Source: Branchipolynoe longqiensis (lineage: Eukaryota > Annelida > Polychaeta > Phyllodocida > Polynoidae). Taken from it: a stretch of 64,000 nucleotides of DNA. The position numbers were made by a program, and so were the translations under genes. Shown piece by piece: positions 1-10,701 of this stretch. The stretch covers positions 90,101,825 to 90,165,824 of the forward strand of contig CM059193.1 of NCBI GenBank assembly GCA_030323885.1. The letters are read 5' to 3'. The notes beneath the pieces are model-generated. The model searched no databases. It had not been told where the DNA came from and saw only the letters and a list, made by a program, of their open reading frames with translations. Position 1 is the first letter of the stretch. Each line of letters starts with the position of its first letter.

Positions 1-670
1 GGTTTCAAGAACTAATATTGTGGGTGTGCTCACTGTGCAATATGTTCTATGCAAAAGTCCTATAGTTGATTTCCACCATGAAGCCACCCTCTGACGGCAG
101 TGGCAATAACTAAGTAGATATGGGTAACAGGTCACTGTACACAATGCTCGGTCTAAAAGGTCATCTAGAGGATTTCCACCACCAACTTGTCATGGCCGTG
201 ATAGGAACAAAGTTGTGGATAGTAGCTCACTTTGAAACAATATTTATGGGAAAGGTCTTATATAGGATTTCCAAAACTAACCTACCCTATGATGGCATCG
301 CCAAGAACTAACCTGGTCACACATCACTGTGTAATATATTTTGTGAAAGAGATATTATAGAGCATTCCACAACTAACCTACCCTATGATGGCATCGGCAT
401 GAACTAACCTGATCGCACGTCACTGTGTAATATATTTTGTGAAAGAGATATTATAGAGCATTCCACAACTAACCTACCCTATGATGGCATCGACAAGAAC
501 TAACCTGGTCGCGCGTCGCTGTGTAATATATTTTGTGAAAGAGATATTATAGAGCATTGCACAACTAACCTACTCTATGATGGCATCGACAAGAACTAAC
601 CTGGTCGCACATCGCTGTGTAATATATTTTGTGAAAGAGATATTATAGAGCATTCCACCACCAACCTACA
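1..670. repeat. 96-bp satellite array, about 7 copies
   Basis: The motif ccctatgatggcatcg recurs at 285, 381 and 477, and in variant form at 573, giving a period of exactly 96 bp. The four right-hand copies are nearly identical. The three copies to the left (phased near 93 and 189) are strongly diverged, so the array decays towards the window edge. Each unit also contains tgtgtaatatattttgtgaaagag-like AT-rich DNA. The 63-codon frame at 120-311 lies inside diverged copies and is not a gene. The array probably continues left of the window. Confidence 0.9.
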
Positions 671-680
671 AATAGTATAT

Positions 681-730
681 GTCGGTTTGTTCCGGCCAGT
701 CCAGTCCTGCCCCCCTCAGCCCAGCCTAAA
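681..730 (+). repeat. fragment of the C-rich composite repeat (left shoulder)
   Basis: The sequence around tgttccggccagtccagtc, followed by cagcccagcc, matches the junction that precedes the AGCCC arrays near 12,865 and 14,018, and the inverted copy near 17,110-17,160. It is a short dispersed copy with almost no array attached. Confidence 0.7.
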
Positions 731-1400
731 CATGGCATAAACATGGATGCACACATGCAATATAATGATATAATGAATATATTTAAGACAAGACTAGCCA
801 TAGTTCAATATTTTGAGCTAAGAAACATGCAATTCGAGAAAAGCAATCAGTCACTTTGAGGCTGATAACCTCATCACCATTATTAATTCATGTTCTAAAT
901 ATTAAAATGCCAAATGTGTCAACAGATACTTGTTTCAGAGAATTATATAAACACTATCTGATTAACCCTACTCATTTTCTTATTCTACATATGTCATTAA
1001 CCATAGGATATAAATAAAGATAAATAAGTTAAAATGACTGGATATGGCTCTAACACTAGTCTGAGGTCCCAGATTTGTCTACATGTAAATGCAGATGGCA
1101 TAAGATGTGCTGGTTAGATTGAAGATCTAATATACAAGATACAATATTAATATCTTAATTTATTATATATATTTTTTGGGGGCGTATTCTACGTTTCAAA
1201 CAAGACCTGAGATGAGCTGAAACTAGCACATTTCATAACTGCACCCTGTGTTTTAGGATGCGCCATGTGCTTCGCGCGGGTTTGTTTGTCTTTTTAGCAT
1301 CCCACAATGCACCGCGCCGCTGGAATGACAAGCCTGTCTATTAACATTTAATTATGGGTCGTTGGATGGATACGAACAATCCAGAACCATGCAGTGTGTT
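731..1400. other. unassigned stretch with a ZNF143/Staf-like motif
   Basis: AT-rich DNA without an open frame or repeat I recognise up to about 1,180. At 1,260-1,320 a short CpG-containing patch carries atcccacaatgcaccgcg (1299-1316). It matches 17 of 18 positions of the metazoan Staf/ZNF143 consensus as I recall it. No RNA gene or exon is evident beside it. Confidence 0.35.
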
Positions 1401-1407
1401 AATAAGG

Positions 1408-1713
1408 CTGGTTGTTGGAGCTTTACATCCTGGCAACATCTAAGGCCATATCAGGATGGGTAGGCTACCGACTTGTGACAGTGCACATTCATGCCCCACT
1501 GGGAGACCAGACCACCAGCATGACCAGATATCCCAGTAGCCTCACATTATCCTGACACTGAGCTAAGCACTCTTTGCCCTATCCTAATAATACTGCGGGA
1601 CAGGCTTGGAAGCAACAAGTATAACTGTTTTGACTCGAGGAGGGTTCAAACCCGTGGGCTCGAATCCAACGATCTACCAAACGGGAGATGGACGCTCAAG
1701 TCATTCGGCCATT
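1408..1713 (-). repeat. tRNA-headed SINE, long subfamily
   Basis: Read on the minus strand it starts with a degenerate tRNA-like head (atggccgaatgacttgag, then a B-box-like segment), continues through the shared body and ends in the conserved tail (gatatggccttagatgttgcc, then aggatgtaaagctccaacaacc). Head at the right, tail at the left. An internal deletion removes part of the body. It faces the plus-strand copy at 1,898 head to head. Confidence 0.85.
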
Positions 1714-1737
1714 ATAATTGACAAATTGACAAATGGC

Positions 1738-1800
1738 TAGAAGACCAGTTCTTCGGAGCCGACAAAAGAACTTATTCAGCTGAATAAACATATTTATCAA
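1738..1800 (+). repeat. dispersed repeat with perfect 16-bp palindrome
   Basis: The segment aagaccagttcttcgg followed by ttattcagctgaataa (a perfect palindrome) recurs at 23,567-23,640 and, inverted, at 22,645-22,720. Those two copies bound a 1-kb segment there, so this is probably one end of a TIR element. Confidence 0.6.
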
Positions 1801-1897
1801 AAAGAAAATATGGAGATAATGTCTCTGATTTCACCTTTAATGGCTGGTGAGGTTTCGTTTAACAAAAAAGGGTGTGTCGAAAACTGTACGTGGTGAC

Positions 1898-2231
1898 CAG
1901 ACAGGATGGCCGAATGAGTTGATCGTGCATCTCCCGTTTTGGTATATATTGGGATTCGAACACACAGATTTGATCCCCAGTCAAGTCAAATCAATGAGTT
2001 AAACATTGATAGGTGTTGCATCCTAGCCAAGTGCTTATAATTATTAGGATAGGACAATTACTGTCTGGCTCAGTGTCAGGATAATGCGCCTGAGGTCATG
2101 TCATATCAGGTCATGCTGCTTCTGGCCTGGTCTCCCAGTAGGACATCCCCATGACGTTGCCATGAGTGTACACTGTAGCAAGTCGGTAACCATGCGGATA
2201 TGACCTTAGATGTTAACGGACCTGAAACTTC
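1898..2231 (+). repeat. tRNA-headed SINE, long subfamily
   Basis: The head acaggatggccgaatgagtt carries an A-box-like element, with a B-box-like segment about 70 bp on. The body includes ggctcagtgtcaggataat and the tail gatatgaccttagatgtt. Diverged, with a small duplication-like disturbance after the B box. Confidence 0.85.
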
Positions 2232-2268
2232 AGGCATTCATTTTGGGTGTGTTGTGTGGGGGAATTGT

Positions 2269-5046
2269 TAATGCAACATGACGATTGTATTACACCCTCC
2301 CAGGAAGACGAATTATTAGTGTGCAGGACGGTTGTAGTACACCCTCCAAGGAAGTTCAAGTCAGAGTGCAACAGGACGGTTGTAGTACACCCTCCCAGGG
2401 AGATGAAGTCTTAGTGCAACAGGACGGTTGTAGTACACCCTCCGAGGAAGATGAAGTCTTAGTGCAACAGGACCGTTGTAGTACACCCTCCGAGGAATAT
2501 GAAGTCTTAGTGCAACAGGACGGTTATAGTACATCCTCCGAGGAAGATGAAGTCTTAGTGCAACAGGACCGTTGTAGTACACCCTCCGAGGAAGATGAAG
2601 TCTTAGTGCAACAGGACGGTTGTATTACACACTCCAAGGAAGTTTAAGTCTGAGTGCAACAGGACGGTTGTAGTACACCCTCCCAGGGAGATGAAGTATT
2701 AGTGCAACAGGACGGTTGTAGTACACCCTCCGAGGAAGATGAAGTCTTAGTGCAACAGGACCGTTGTAGTACACCCTCCGAGGAAGATGAAGTCTTAGTG
2801 CAACAGGACGGTTATAGTACATCCTCCGAGGAAGATGAAGTCTTAGTGCAACAGGACGGTTGTAGTGCACCCTCCAAGGAAGTTTAAGTCAGAGTGCAAC
2901 AGGACGGTTGTAGTACATCCTCCCAGGAAGATGAAGTCTTAGTGCAACAGGACGGTTGTAGTACACCCTCCCATGGAGATGAAGTCTTAGTGCAACAGGA
3001 TGGTTGTAGTACACCCTCCCAGGGAGATGAAGTCTTAGTGCAACAGGATGGTTATAGCACATCCTCCGACGAAGATGAAGTCTGAGTGCAACAGGACGGT
3101 TGTAGTACACCCTCCCAGGAAGATGAAGTCTGAGTGCAACAGGATGGTTGTAGTACACCCTCCCAGGAAGATGAAGTCTGAGTGCAACAGGACGGTTGTA
3201 GTACACCCTCCCAGGAAGATGATGTGTTAGTGCAACAGGAAGGTTGTAGTACACCCTCCCAGGGAGATGAAGTCTTAGTGCAACAGGACGGTTGTAGTAT
3301 GCCCTCCCAGGGAGATGAAGTCTTAGTGCAACAGGACGGTTGTACTACACCCTCCCAGGGAGATGAAGTCTTAGTGCAACAGGACGGTTGTAGTACACCC
3401 TCCCAGGAAGATGAAGTCTTAGTGCAACAAGATGGTTGTAGTACACTCTCCCAGGAAGATGAAGTCTTAGTGCAACAGGACGGTTGTAGTACACCCTCCC
3501 AGGGAGATGAAGTCTTAGTGCAACAGGACGGTTGTAGTACACCCTTCCAGGGAGATGAAGTCTTAGTGCAACAGGACGGTTGTACTACACCCTCCCAGGA
3601 AGATGAAGTCTTAGTGCAACAGGACGGTTGTAGTACACCCTCCCAGGAAGATGAAATCTTAGTGCAACATGACGGTTGTAGTACACCCTCCCAGGGAGAT
3701 GAAGTCTTAGTGCAACAGGATGGTTGTACTACACCCTCCCAGGGAGATGAAGTCTTAGTGCAACAGGACGGTTGTAGTACACCCTCCCAGATAGATGAAG
3801 TCTTAGTGCAACAAGATGGTTGTAGTACACTCTCCCAGCGAGATGAAGTCTTAGTGCAACAGGATGGTTGTAGTACACTCTCCCAGCGAGATGAAGTCTT
3901 AATGCAACAGGACGGTTGTAGTACACCCTCCCAGGAAGATGAAGTCTTAGTGCAACAAGATGGTTGTACTACACCCTCCCAGGAAGATGAAGTCTTAGTG
4001 CAACAGGATGGTTGTAGTACACCCTCCCAGGAATATGAAATCTTAGTGCAACAGGACGGTTGTAGTACACCCTCCCAGGGAGATGAAGTCTTAGTGCAAC
4101 AGGATGGTTGTAGTACACCCTCCCAGGAAGATGAAGTCTTAGTGCAACATGACGGTTGTAGTACACCCTCCCAGGGAGATGAATTCTTAGTGCAACAGGA
4201 CGGTTGTAGTACACCCTCCCAGGGAGATGAAGTGTTAGTGCAACATGATGGTTGTAGTACACCCTCCCAGGGAGATGAAGTCTTAGTGCAACAGGACGGT
4301 TGTAGTACATCCTCCGAGGGATATGAAGTCTTAGTGCAACAAGATGGTTGTAGTACACCCTCCCAGGAAGATGAAGTCTTAATGCAACAGGACGGTTGTA
4401 GTACGCCATCCCAGAGAGATGAAGTCTTAGTGCAACAGCACGGTTGTAATACACCCTCCCGGGGAGATGACGTCTTAGTGCAAAAGGATGGTTGTAGTAC
4501 ACTCTCCCAGCGAGATGAAGTCTTAGTGCAACAGGACGGTTGTAGTACACCCTCCCAGGGAGATGAAGTCTTAGTGCAACAAGATGGTGTAGTACGCCCT
4601 CCCAGGGAGATGATGTCTTAGTGCAAGAGGACGGTTGTAGTATGCCCTCCCACGGAGCTGAAGTCTTAGTGCAACAGCACGGTTGTAATACACCCTCCCA
4701 GGGAGATGAAGTCTTAGTGCAACAGGATGTTTGTAGTACACTCTCCCAGCGAGATGAAGTCTTAGTGCAACAGGATGGTTGTAGTACACCCTCCCTGGGA
4801 GATGAAGTCTTAGTGCAACAGGATGGTTGTAGTACACTCTCCCAGCGAGATGAGTTGTTAGTGTGCAGGACGGTTGTCTTACACCCTTCGAAGTAAACAA
4901 ATTGTTAATACGACATAACAGTTGTATTACACCCTCTCAGGGACACAAATAGTTACTACGACAGGACGGTTGTAGTACACCATTCGCGCGAAACGAAGTG
5001 TTAGTACGACAGGACGGATGTATTACACCCTCCCAGGGAGACGAAG
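2269..5046. repeat. 48-bp minisatellite, about 58 copies
   Basis: The unit contains gtgcaacaggacggttgtag and tacaccctcccagggagatg. Period 48 bp, maintained almost without indels for 2.7 kb. Because 48 is divisible by 3, long open frames appear on both strands. The longest, 3182-4621 (479 codons), repeats the 16-residue unit VQQDGCSTPSQGDEVL about 29 times. In-frame stops occur in neighbouring units (near 2645, 2885, 3083, 3131, 3179). The left part has higher-order structure: a block of six units (about 2359-2646) is repeated as a five-unit block (2647-2886). The right end, after 4,880, decays. I treat it as non-coding: no non-repetitive flank, no splice signal I can support, and the reverse strand is equally open. 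Confidence 0.92.
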
Positions 5047-5159
5047 TGTGGGACGCAACGACCTCAGCGACACGAAGCCGAGGGGAGGAGGGTGGGGGGA
5101 GGAGCAGCAGGAGGGGGGAGGGTTATCTGTGGTTGTATACTTAGCAGTCTGGAGTGGGG

Positions 5160-5790
5160 GCGGGCACGGTTGGTGGGTGTGTGGGTGGGGGATGTGGGTG
5201 TGGGTGTGGGTGTGGGTGTGGGTGTGGGTGGGTATGGGTGTGGGTGGGTGTGGGTGTGGGTGGATGTGGGTGGGTGTGGCTGTGGGGGTGGGCGTGGGTG
5301 GGTGTGGGTGGGTATGGGTGGGTGTGGGTGGGTATGGGTGGGTGTGGGTGGGTATGGGTAGGTGTGGGTGTGTGTGTGTGGGTGTGTGTGGGTGGGTGTG
5401 GATGGGTGTTGGTGGGTATGGGTTGGTGTGTGTGGATTATGCGTATGGGTTGGTGTGTGGGTCGGTGGGTTTGTGTGTGTGTGGGTGTGTGCGGGTGTGG
5501 GTGAGTGGGTGTGGATGGGAATGGGTGGTTGTGGGTGGGTATGGGTCGGTGTTGGTGGATATGCGTTGTTGCGTGTGGGTGTGTGTGTGGGTATGTGTGG
5601 GTATGGGTTGGTATGGGTGGGTGTGGGTGGGTATGGGTGGGTGTGGGTGGGTATGGGTGGGTGTGGGTGGCTATCCTTTGGTGCGTGTTAGTGTGTGTGT
5701 GTGAGTGGGTTGGTGTGGGTTGGTGTCGGTGGGCATGGGTTGGTGCGTGTGGGTGTGAGTGGGTGTGGGTGTGGGTGTATGTGGGGGGTC
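5160..5790. repeat. G-rich GGGTGT/GGGTGGGTAT microsatellite
   Basis: Runs of tgggtgtgggtgggtatggg with almost no C on the plus strand. Three-G tracts at 1-4 base spacing are expected to form G-quadruplexes. All long frames here are low-complexity shadows. Confidence 0.9.
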
Positions 5791-6309
5791 GGGGATAAAT
5801 GTGGGGTCGATGTGCGATGTTTAGGGTTAGAGGGTTGACTGTTGGAGGGGGTGCGGAGGAGGAGGGTGCTGTAGAGGTTGCAGCGGATAGGGGTGGGTGG
5901 GAGGTTTCGGGTAGGAACGTGTGTGTGTTTTGGTTGATGGCGGATGGGGATATGAGGAAGACGTTGGTGGGGTGGGTTGGGGTTGCAGGTGATGGGTTGT
6001 GGGTGGCTGCGGAAGTAGAAGAGGCAAATGGGGGGTGGCAGTGTGTGGGTGTGTGGGAAATGAGGAGAGTGGGGCAGTTGGATTGCAGGGGGTGGGTACG
6101 TGTGCGTGGGTTGGGGAAGGAGAATGGTGGGGGTTGGGTAGGGTGGGTGGGTGTAGGTAGCGTGGGGCAGGAGAAGGGTGGGTGTGTGTACAGTGGGTGG
6201 TGTGTGCGTGGGGTCGGAAAGGAGAATGGTGTGGTGTTGTTGGGTGGGTGGGGTGGTGTGTGGAGAAGGGTATGGGTGTACAGTGGGTGGTGTGTGCATG
6301 GGGTTAGTA
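5790..6309. other. G/T-biased spacer between two G-rich arrays
   Basis: Less repetitive than its flanks but still strongly G+T on the plus strand, with short duplications such as tacagtgggtggtgtgtgc at 6188 and 6277. Probably decayed array sequence. Confidence 0.5.
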
Positions 6310-6546
6310 AGGAGAAAGGCCGGGTGAGGTAGGGTGGGTGTGGGTGGGTGTGGGTGGGTGTGGGTGGGTGTGGTGGGTGTGGGTGGGTGTGGGTGGGTGT
6401 GGGTGGGTGTGGGTGGGTGTGGGGGTGTGGGTGGGTGGGTGTGGGTGGGTGTGGGTGGGTGTGGGTGGTGGTTGGGGGTGGGGTGAGTGTGGGTGGGTGT
6501 GGGTGGGTGTGGGTGGGTGTGGGTGGGTGTGCGTGAGGTAGGGTGG
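6310..6546. repeat. G-rich (GGGTGGGTGT)n array
   Basis: Near-perfect ten-base repeats of tgggtgggtg with interspersed tgtgggtgg. Potential G-quadruplex on the plus strand and a TG/CA tract. Confidence 0.9.
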
Positions 6547-6564
6547 GTGGTGTGCGGCCAGGAG

Positions 6565-6780
6565 TGATGGCCAAATGGCCAAATGAGTTGAACGTCCAAC
6601 TCCAGATTTAGTAAGTCATGGGATTCCCGGAGTCAAACTGTGGTCGAGTCAAAGCAATTCCTTAAAAATGCATAGTTCTCACTAGCTAGCCTGGCACTAG
6701 GCATTAGTATGATAGGGTATGGAGCAGTGGAATGAGGAATATCAATTGTCCACGATTGGAATTTACCCTGCTTAATCAAT
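6565..6780 (+). repeat. tRNA-headed SINE, short subfamily
   Basis: A degenerate head (ccaaatggccaaatgagttg) and the shared first part of the body are followed by the alternative 3' end (gcagtggaatgaggaatatc, then ctgcttaatcaa) seen at 43,649, 56,757 and 59,548. The long-subfamily tail is absent. Confidence 0.75.
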
Positions 6781-6997
6781 AAAAGTACACAAATAAAACA
6801 ATTTAAAAAAAGGCCACAACAAACTTGGAATGGGAAAACCTACATTATATAGTCAGGTACAAAAGAAAACACCAAAATAACCAACTTGGAGAGGGAAAGC
6901 CGATATTATGTAGCCACATCGAATCCCACCGCGATAAACCGACGGACAATGAGGGACCTCCCCCCCTCCGCCGCCCCAATTCCGTCTCTCGAACATG

Positions 6998-7180
6998 ATG
7001 GTTAGCTCAGTGTCAGGATAAGGTGGCTGACTGGGATATCGGGTCATGGTACTGGCAGCCTGATTTCCAAGTGAGTCATCACTATAAAGTCGCCATGAGT
7101 GCGCACTGTCAAAAGTCGGTACCCTTCCTGATATGACCTTAGCTGTCGCCAGGACGTATAACTCCAGCAACGAAGCAACC
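6998..7180 (+). repeat. SINE long subfamily, 5'-truncated
   Basis: Begins in the body (ggttagctcagtgtcaggat) and runs to the tail (cctgatatgacctt, then ggacgtataactccagcaa). The tRNA-like head is missing. Confidence 0.8.
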
Positions 7181-7442
7181 AATCAACTGACGGAGACGTA
7201 GGCAGCTCCCAAAGTGCAGACTTCTCAGAGGGGAGACAACCATGAACCATAAACCACCCACAAGCCCACGATTCGGTCTCTAACCCAGGCTCGTAGCCAG
7301 AGATTACCCACATCCCTCAGGGCATCCCATGCACTCACTTCCGGTGTACGTCGCCGGAAACCCACCAAGCCCTTCGATCACGTGACTCCAATGATGGCCA
7401 GGCAGGATGCTTCGGAGACACCCCGCATGGAGAAGGGAACCC

Positions 7443-7491
7443 AGTAACATGACCAATGGCATGGTTGTTAAAGGCAAGTAACATGACCAAG
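7443..7491. repeat. 35-bp satellite, left segment
   Basis: One and a half units of the acatgaccaatgtcatggtt / cttaaagggccagta satellite. It is the left edge of an array that continues at 8,220, 9,075 and 10,702 after removal of insertions. Confidence 0.8.
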
Positions 7492-8219
7492 AACATCAAG
7501 AACATGAAGAAGACGGAGGTGCTATGCCAACCCAACTCTACAAGAACCCGAGAGGAGGAGATCATGGTTGACGGAAACAAGCTGAACTCTGTTCCAGAAT
7601 TCACTTACCTTGAAGCACTATATCAAGTGATGGACGCATTGATCCTGAAATACAGAGGAGGATGGTCAAGGCTAGCACATCTTTCGGCCGACTATGCCAG
7701 AGACTCTGGAACAATCACCATGTGTCCATTCGGGTCAAGGCAAGATCTACCGTGCAATCATACTCTCCACCCTACTATATGGAGCCGAGGCCTGGACAGT
7801 GTACCGACGACAGGTGAAAAAGCTGCATGCCTTCATGATGAGACATCTGCGTTCAATCATGAGGCTAACCTGGAAGGACAAAGTGACAAATAAGGAAATA
7901 CTTGAACGGACGGGGCTGCCCTCTATGGAAGATCTTCTGATCAAAAAGAATCTCTGGTGGACTGGACACCTCATGAGGATGTCATCAGACTGGCTACCAA
8001 ATCAGATCCTCTATTCCCAACTGTCTTCTGGTTACAGAAAGAGAGGGCACCCTCGTCTACGGTTCAAGGATACCATCAAGAGAAACCTGAAGCTGAGAGA
8101 CATTAAGCCTGACTCATGGACGCAACTCTCACAGCAGAGAGCTAAATGGAGAGTGGCAGTCAAGTAATGAAAGCAGTCTTTGTCGCATCGCGACCGACAC
8201 CATGATGATGATGATGATG
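7492..8219 (+). pseudogene. 5'-truncated LINE reverse transcriptase fragment
   Basis: This codes for the part of a non-LTR retrotransposon polymerase downstream of the catalytic motif: KTEVLCQPNSTRTREEE, LLYGAEAW, RSIMRLTWKD, then a basic RKRGHPRLRFKDTI segment and a stop at about 8165-8167. The related copy at 26,995 shows that this one has lost single bases near 7,611 and 7,738, so the frame shifts twice. The 3' end is an atg trinucleotide run (8201-8219). The 12-bp sequence AACATGACCAAG lies immediately on both sides (7480-7491 and 8220-8231), consistent with a target duplication, although the host satellite contains that motif anyway. LINE clade not resolved. Confidence 0.85.
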
Positions 8220-8511
8220 AACATGACCAAGGTCATGCTAGTTAAAGGGCTGGTAACATGAGCAAGGTCAATGTCTTCAAGGGCAAGTAACATGACCAAC
8301 ACCATGGCTTTTAAAAGGGAAATATCGATACCAACATCATTGTTGTTAAAGCACAAGTAACATGACCAATGTCATAGTACTTGAAAGGGGAGTAAGAAAA
8401 CAAGGCCAGAGTTCATAGAGGTCCATTAACATGACCAAGTCCATGCTTTGTAATGGGTCAGGAACATGATCAATGTTATGGTAGTTAAAGGGACAGCAAC
8501 ATGACAATGAC
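8220..8511. repeat. 35-bp satellite, second segment
   Basis: Units of the form aacatgaccaaggtcatg plus ttaaaggg with about 35-bp spacing, diverged from one another. Open frames across it are fortuitous. Confidence 0.8.
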
Positions 8512-9074
8512 ATGAGTGGGATGAAAACATTAATAAACTTAAAGAAATTGAACCATCTGGGGGAAAGCCACCACAGACTCATGCGGGAGGTCGGCGGGAC
8601 CAAGTGGTCCTTAGCCGCTGCTGTATTGGCCACTCGTGGCTACCACATGCTTTTCTGCTCAAGGGGGAACCTCCCCCTGAATGTATTGGGTGTCAATCCC
8701 CGCTGACAATCAAACACATTTGACTAAGTTGTGTTGATTTGTTGGCCCTGCGCCAACAGTTCTACACTGCAGACAGTATGCATGACCTTTTTACTAAGGT
8801 AAAAGAGGAAAACATTACTGTACCACCTCATATTGTTTACTAAATAGATTCTATCAATTATTAATACAACTTTTCTTTTTCTATGGGAATTTGTTTCCCT
8901 TGACCACAAATATATGATTGTGAGCTTTCTAATTTAATGAGTGTCTATTGGCACATCATTGATTGTCTGCTTTTACATGTAAAAGTGATGGTTTGAACAA
9001 AAAACAAACATTTCTCGCCATGAATATGGCCTATGCTGCCGACATGACATAAAGCAACCACCAATCAATCAATC
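8512..9074 (+). pseudogene. I/Nimb-like LINE 3' end, 5'-truncated
   Basis: Starts in the C-terminal ORF2 coding region (MSGMKTLINLK), passes a decayed Cys-rich segment and ends with an AT-rich 3' UTR and a caatcaatcaatca tail. Homologous minus-strand copies lie at 26,004-26,940 and 41,104-41,447. The insertion is flanked by ATGACAATGAC (8501-8511) and ATGAAAATGAC (9075-9085), a 10/11 match that looks like a target duplication in the satellite. Relative to the 41-kb copy it has lost the codons for the extreme C-terminus. Confidence 0.8.
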
Positions 9075-9155
9075 ATGAAAATGACCCTGGTTCTTAAATG
9101 CCCAGTAACATGACCAATGACATATGGTTGTTAAATGGTCAGTACCATGACCTAT
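9075..9155. repeat. 35-bp satellite, third segment
   Basis: Two units (aaaatgaccctggttcttaa, then aacatgaccaatgacatatg) between the LINE insertion and the LTR insertion. The last four bases, CTAT at 9152-9155, recur at 10,702-10,705. Confidence 0.8.
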
Positions 9156-9990
9156 TGTAAAATATTCCGATAAAACGCATTGGTGGGGAATGTGAAATGG
9201 TCTATAAAGGAGTACAAATGGTCTATTAATGTAAATGCTGTATAGGGCCAGGTGCATTTAAAACAATTTTTTTGTATTGAGGCTGTATTTATTCTGTCCA
9301 TAGCATGTAAGCATGGGTACCCAGGCTTGTTTTCAACGCTGGCCAGCTGTAGTGTTGGTGTTGTGTTACCAAACAGTAGCTGCTGATAAGTTATTTGATT
9401 GTCTGCATTTCAGTAGCAGATAGATAGTCTGTTGGTACGTTTAGTAGCCTATGGTAGTTTTGTTGGGCCCTCTTGGCATTGTATTTTTGTTCTATTCTTA
9501 TTACTATGTTAGTTGTTTTCTTAAGGTTCTATGTTAGTGTTTTGTGGTTTTCTTGGGAAGAGTTTTCCGCTTTTTTCTACTTAATTCTATACTAGCCTAT
9601 TTTATTTACATGTCCATAGGCTTGTACATAATAGGTGGCTGAGTTATGTTTGTTTGGATCTGATTTGATTTATATTGTTGTTGGATATGTTATCTGGCTT
9701 TTATATTTCCGGTTATCCCGCCCTGGGCATGAATGTATTTATGTAGTTGCTGGTGGTGACCCCAGAATGCTTACTGTTCATTGGTTGAACTAGAAATGCG
9801 TGTTGCTGATTGGATAGTATTGTCCGGTGGTATGCCATGCCAGATCCATGTAACACTATATAATAATAAACCTGAGGGTGCAAGCTCTCACTCTACTTTC
9901 ACTCTTTATACTCTTCCTTTCTCTCCTTGCCTGTATTGATTTCATATAGCCTGCCTACACAAACCACAGCTGCCTGCCTTCGACTTTATA
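9156..9990. mobile_element. solo LTR (copy 1), interrupted near its right end
   Basis: Begins TGTAAAATATTCC and ends near ctttata. The right third (aataataaacctgagg, then a C/T-rich ctttcactcttt region) aligns with 47,930-48,126, the right part of the better solo LTR at 47,196. The middle (9262-9480) is not shared with that copy; it is a minus-strand LINE 3' fragment also present at 35,932 and 63,385. CTAT flanks the whole composite at 9152-9155 and 10,702-10,705, so the foldback at 9,991 appears to have landed at the end of this LTR. Confidence 0.65.
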
Positions 9991-10696
9991 CCCCTGTCAC
10001 ACTACGACGTAACGAGCCAACGTGAGCCTAACGTGACGATTTTTCGTCATTACGTTGCCGTACGTTGGGTTACGTTATGATGACGTCATAATGACGTTAG
10101 AGTGACGTCGAGCTACGTCATATTACGTCGTGTTACGTCGGCGCGCGTCAAGGTTTTGAACCTGTTCAAAACTTTCGACGTATCTCGACGTGAAGCCGTC
10201 ACGTCGGGATGACGTGACAATGACGTTAGGTAGACGTTCCGCGATCGTTATAGCAGCGTAAATGACGTTAGAGTCACGTTATGTCACGTCAGACCGACGG
10301 CCCGGGTGGGAGCAAGGTGTGGGCAGCTTTTTGCACGTTACGGTCACGTTACGGTCACGTTACGGTCACGTTACGGTCACGTTACGGTCACGTTACGGTC
10401 ACGTTACGGTCACGTTACGGTCACGTTACGTTGGCGTTACGGTCACGTTACGTCCACGTCGCACCCGTTACGGCGACGTTACGCTCACGTTACACTAACG
10501 CCCGGTCACGTCGCCAATTACACACCTCCCCCCTAACGTTGTCACGTTACAGCTAAGGTCACGACGTGCACCAACGTTACTTTCACGTTACGCTCACGTC
10601 CACAATTTGCATATTACGCCCATAACGTCGACGTAATATAATTATTTTCACGTTCTGCCTACGCTGACGTAGTCACGTCGTAGTGTGACAGAGCCA
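9991..10696. mobile_element. foldback/TIR element with 11-bp internal repeats
   Basis: The left end cccctgtcacactacgacgt is mirrored by the right end acgtcgtagtgtgacag (10,675-10,691). Between them the DNA consists of imperfect acgt-rich inverted motifs and, at 10,331-10,440, ten near-perfect copies of the 11-mer cacgttacggt. It has no coding capacity; the 76-91 codon frames here read the repeat. CpG is abundant. Non-autonomous; superfamily not resolved. Confidence 0.8.
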
Positions 10697-10701
10697 TAAT
10701 A

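Noticed and set aside
3182..4621. 479-codon open frame as a repeat protein gene
   Set aside because: It is entirely tandem repeat with a period divisible by 3, the opposite strand is also open, adjacent units have stops, and there is no unique flank.
2269..5046. CRISPR array
   Set aside because: Contiguous tandem repeat without unique spacers, in eukaryotic context.
5160..6546. Telomeric or interstitial telomere repeat
   Set aside because: Units are GGGTGT/GGGTAT variants, not TTAGGG; no terminal context.
5141..6574. 477-codon Pro/Thr/His frame on the minus strand
   Set aside because: Translation of GGGTGT arrays; composition explains the absence of stops.
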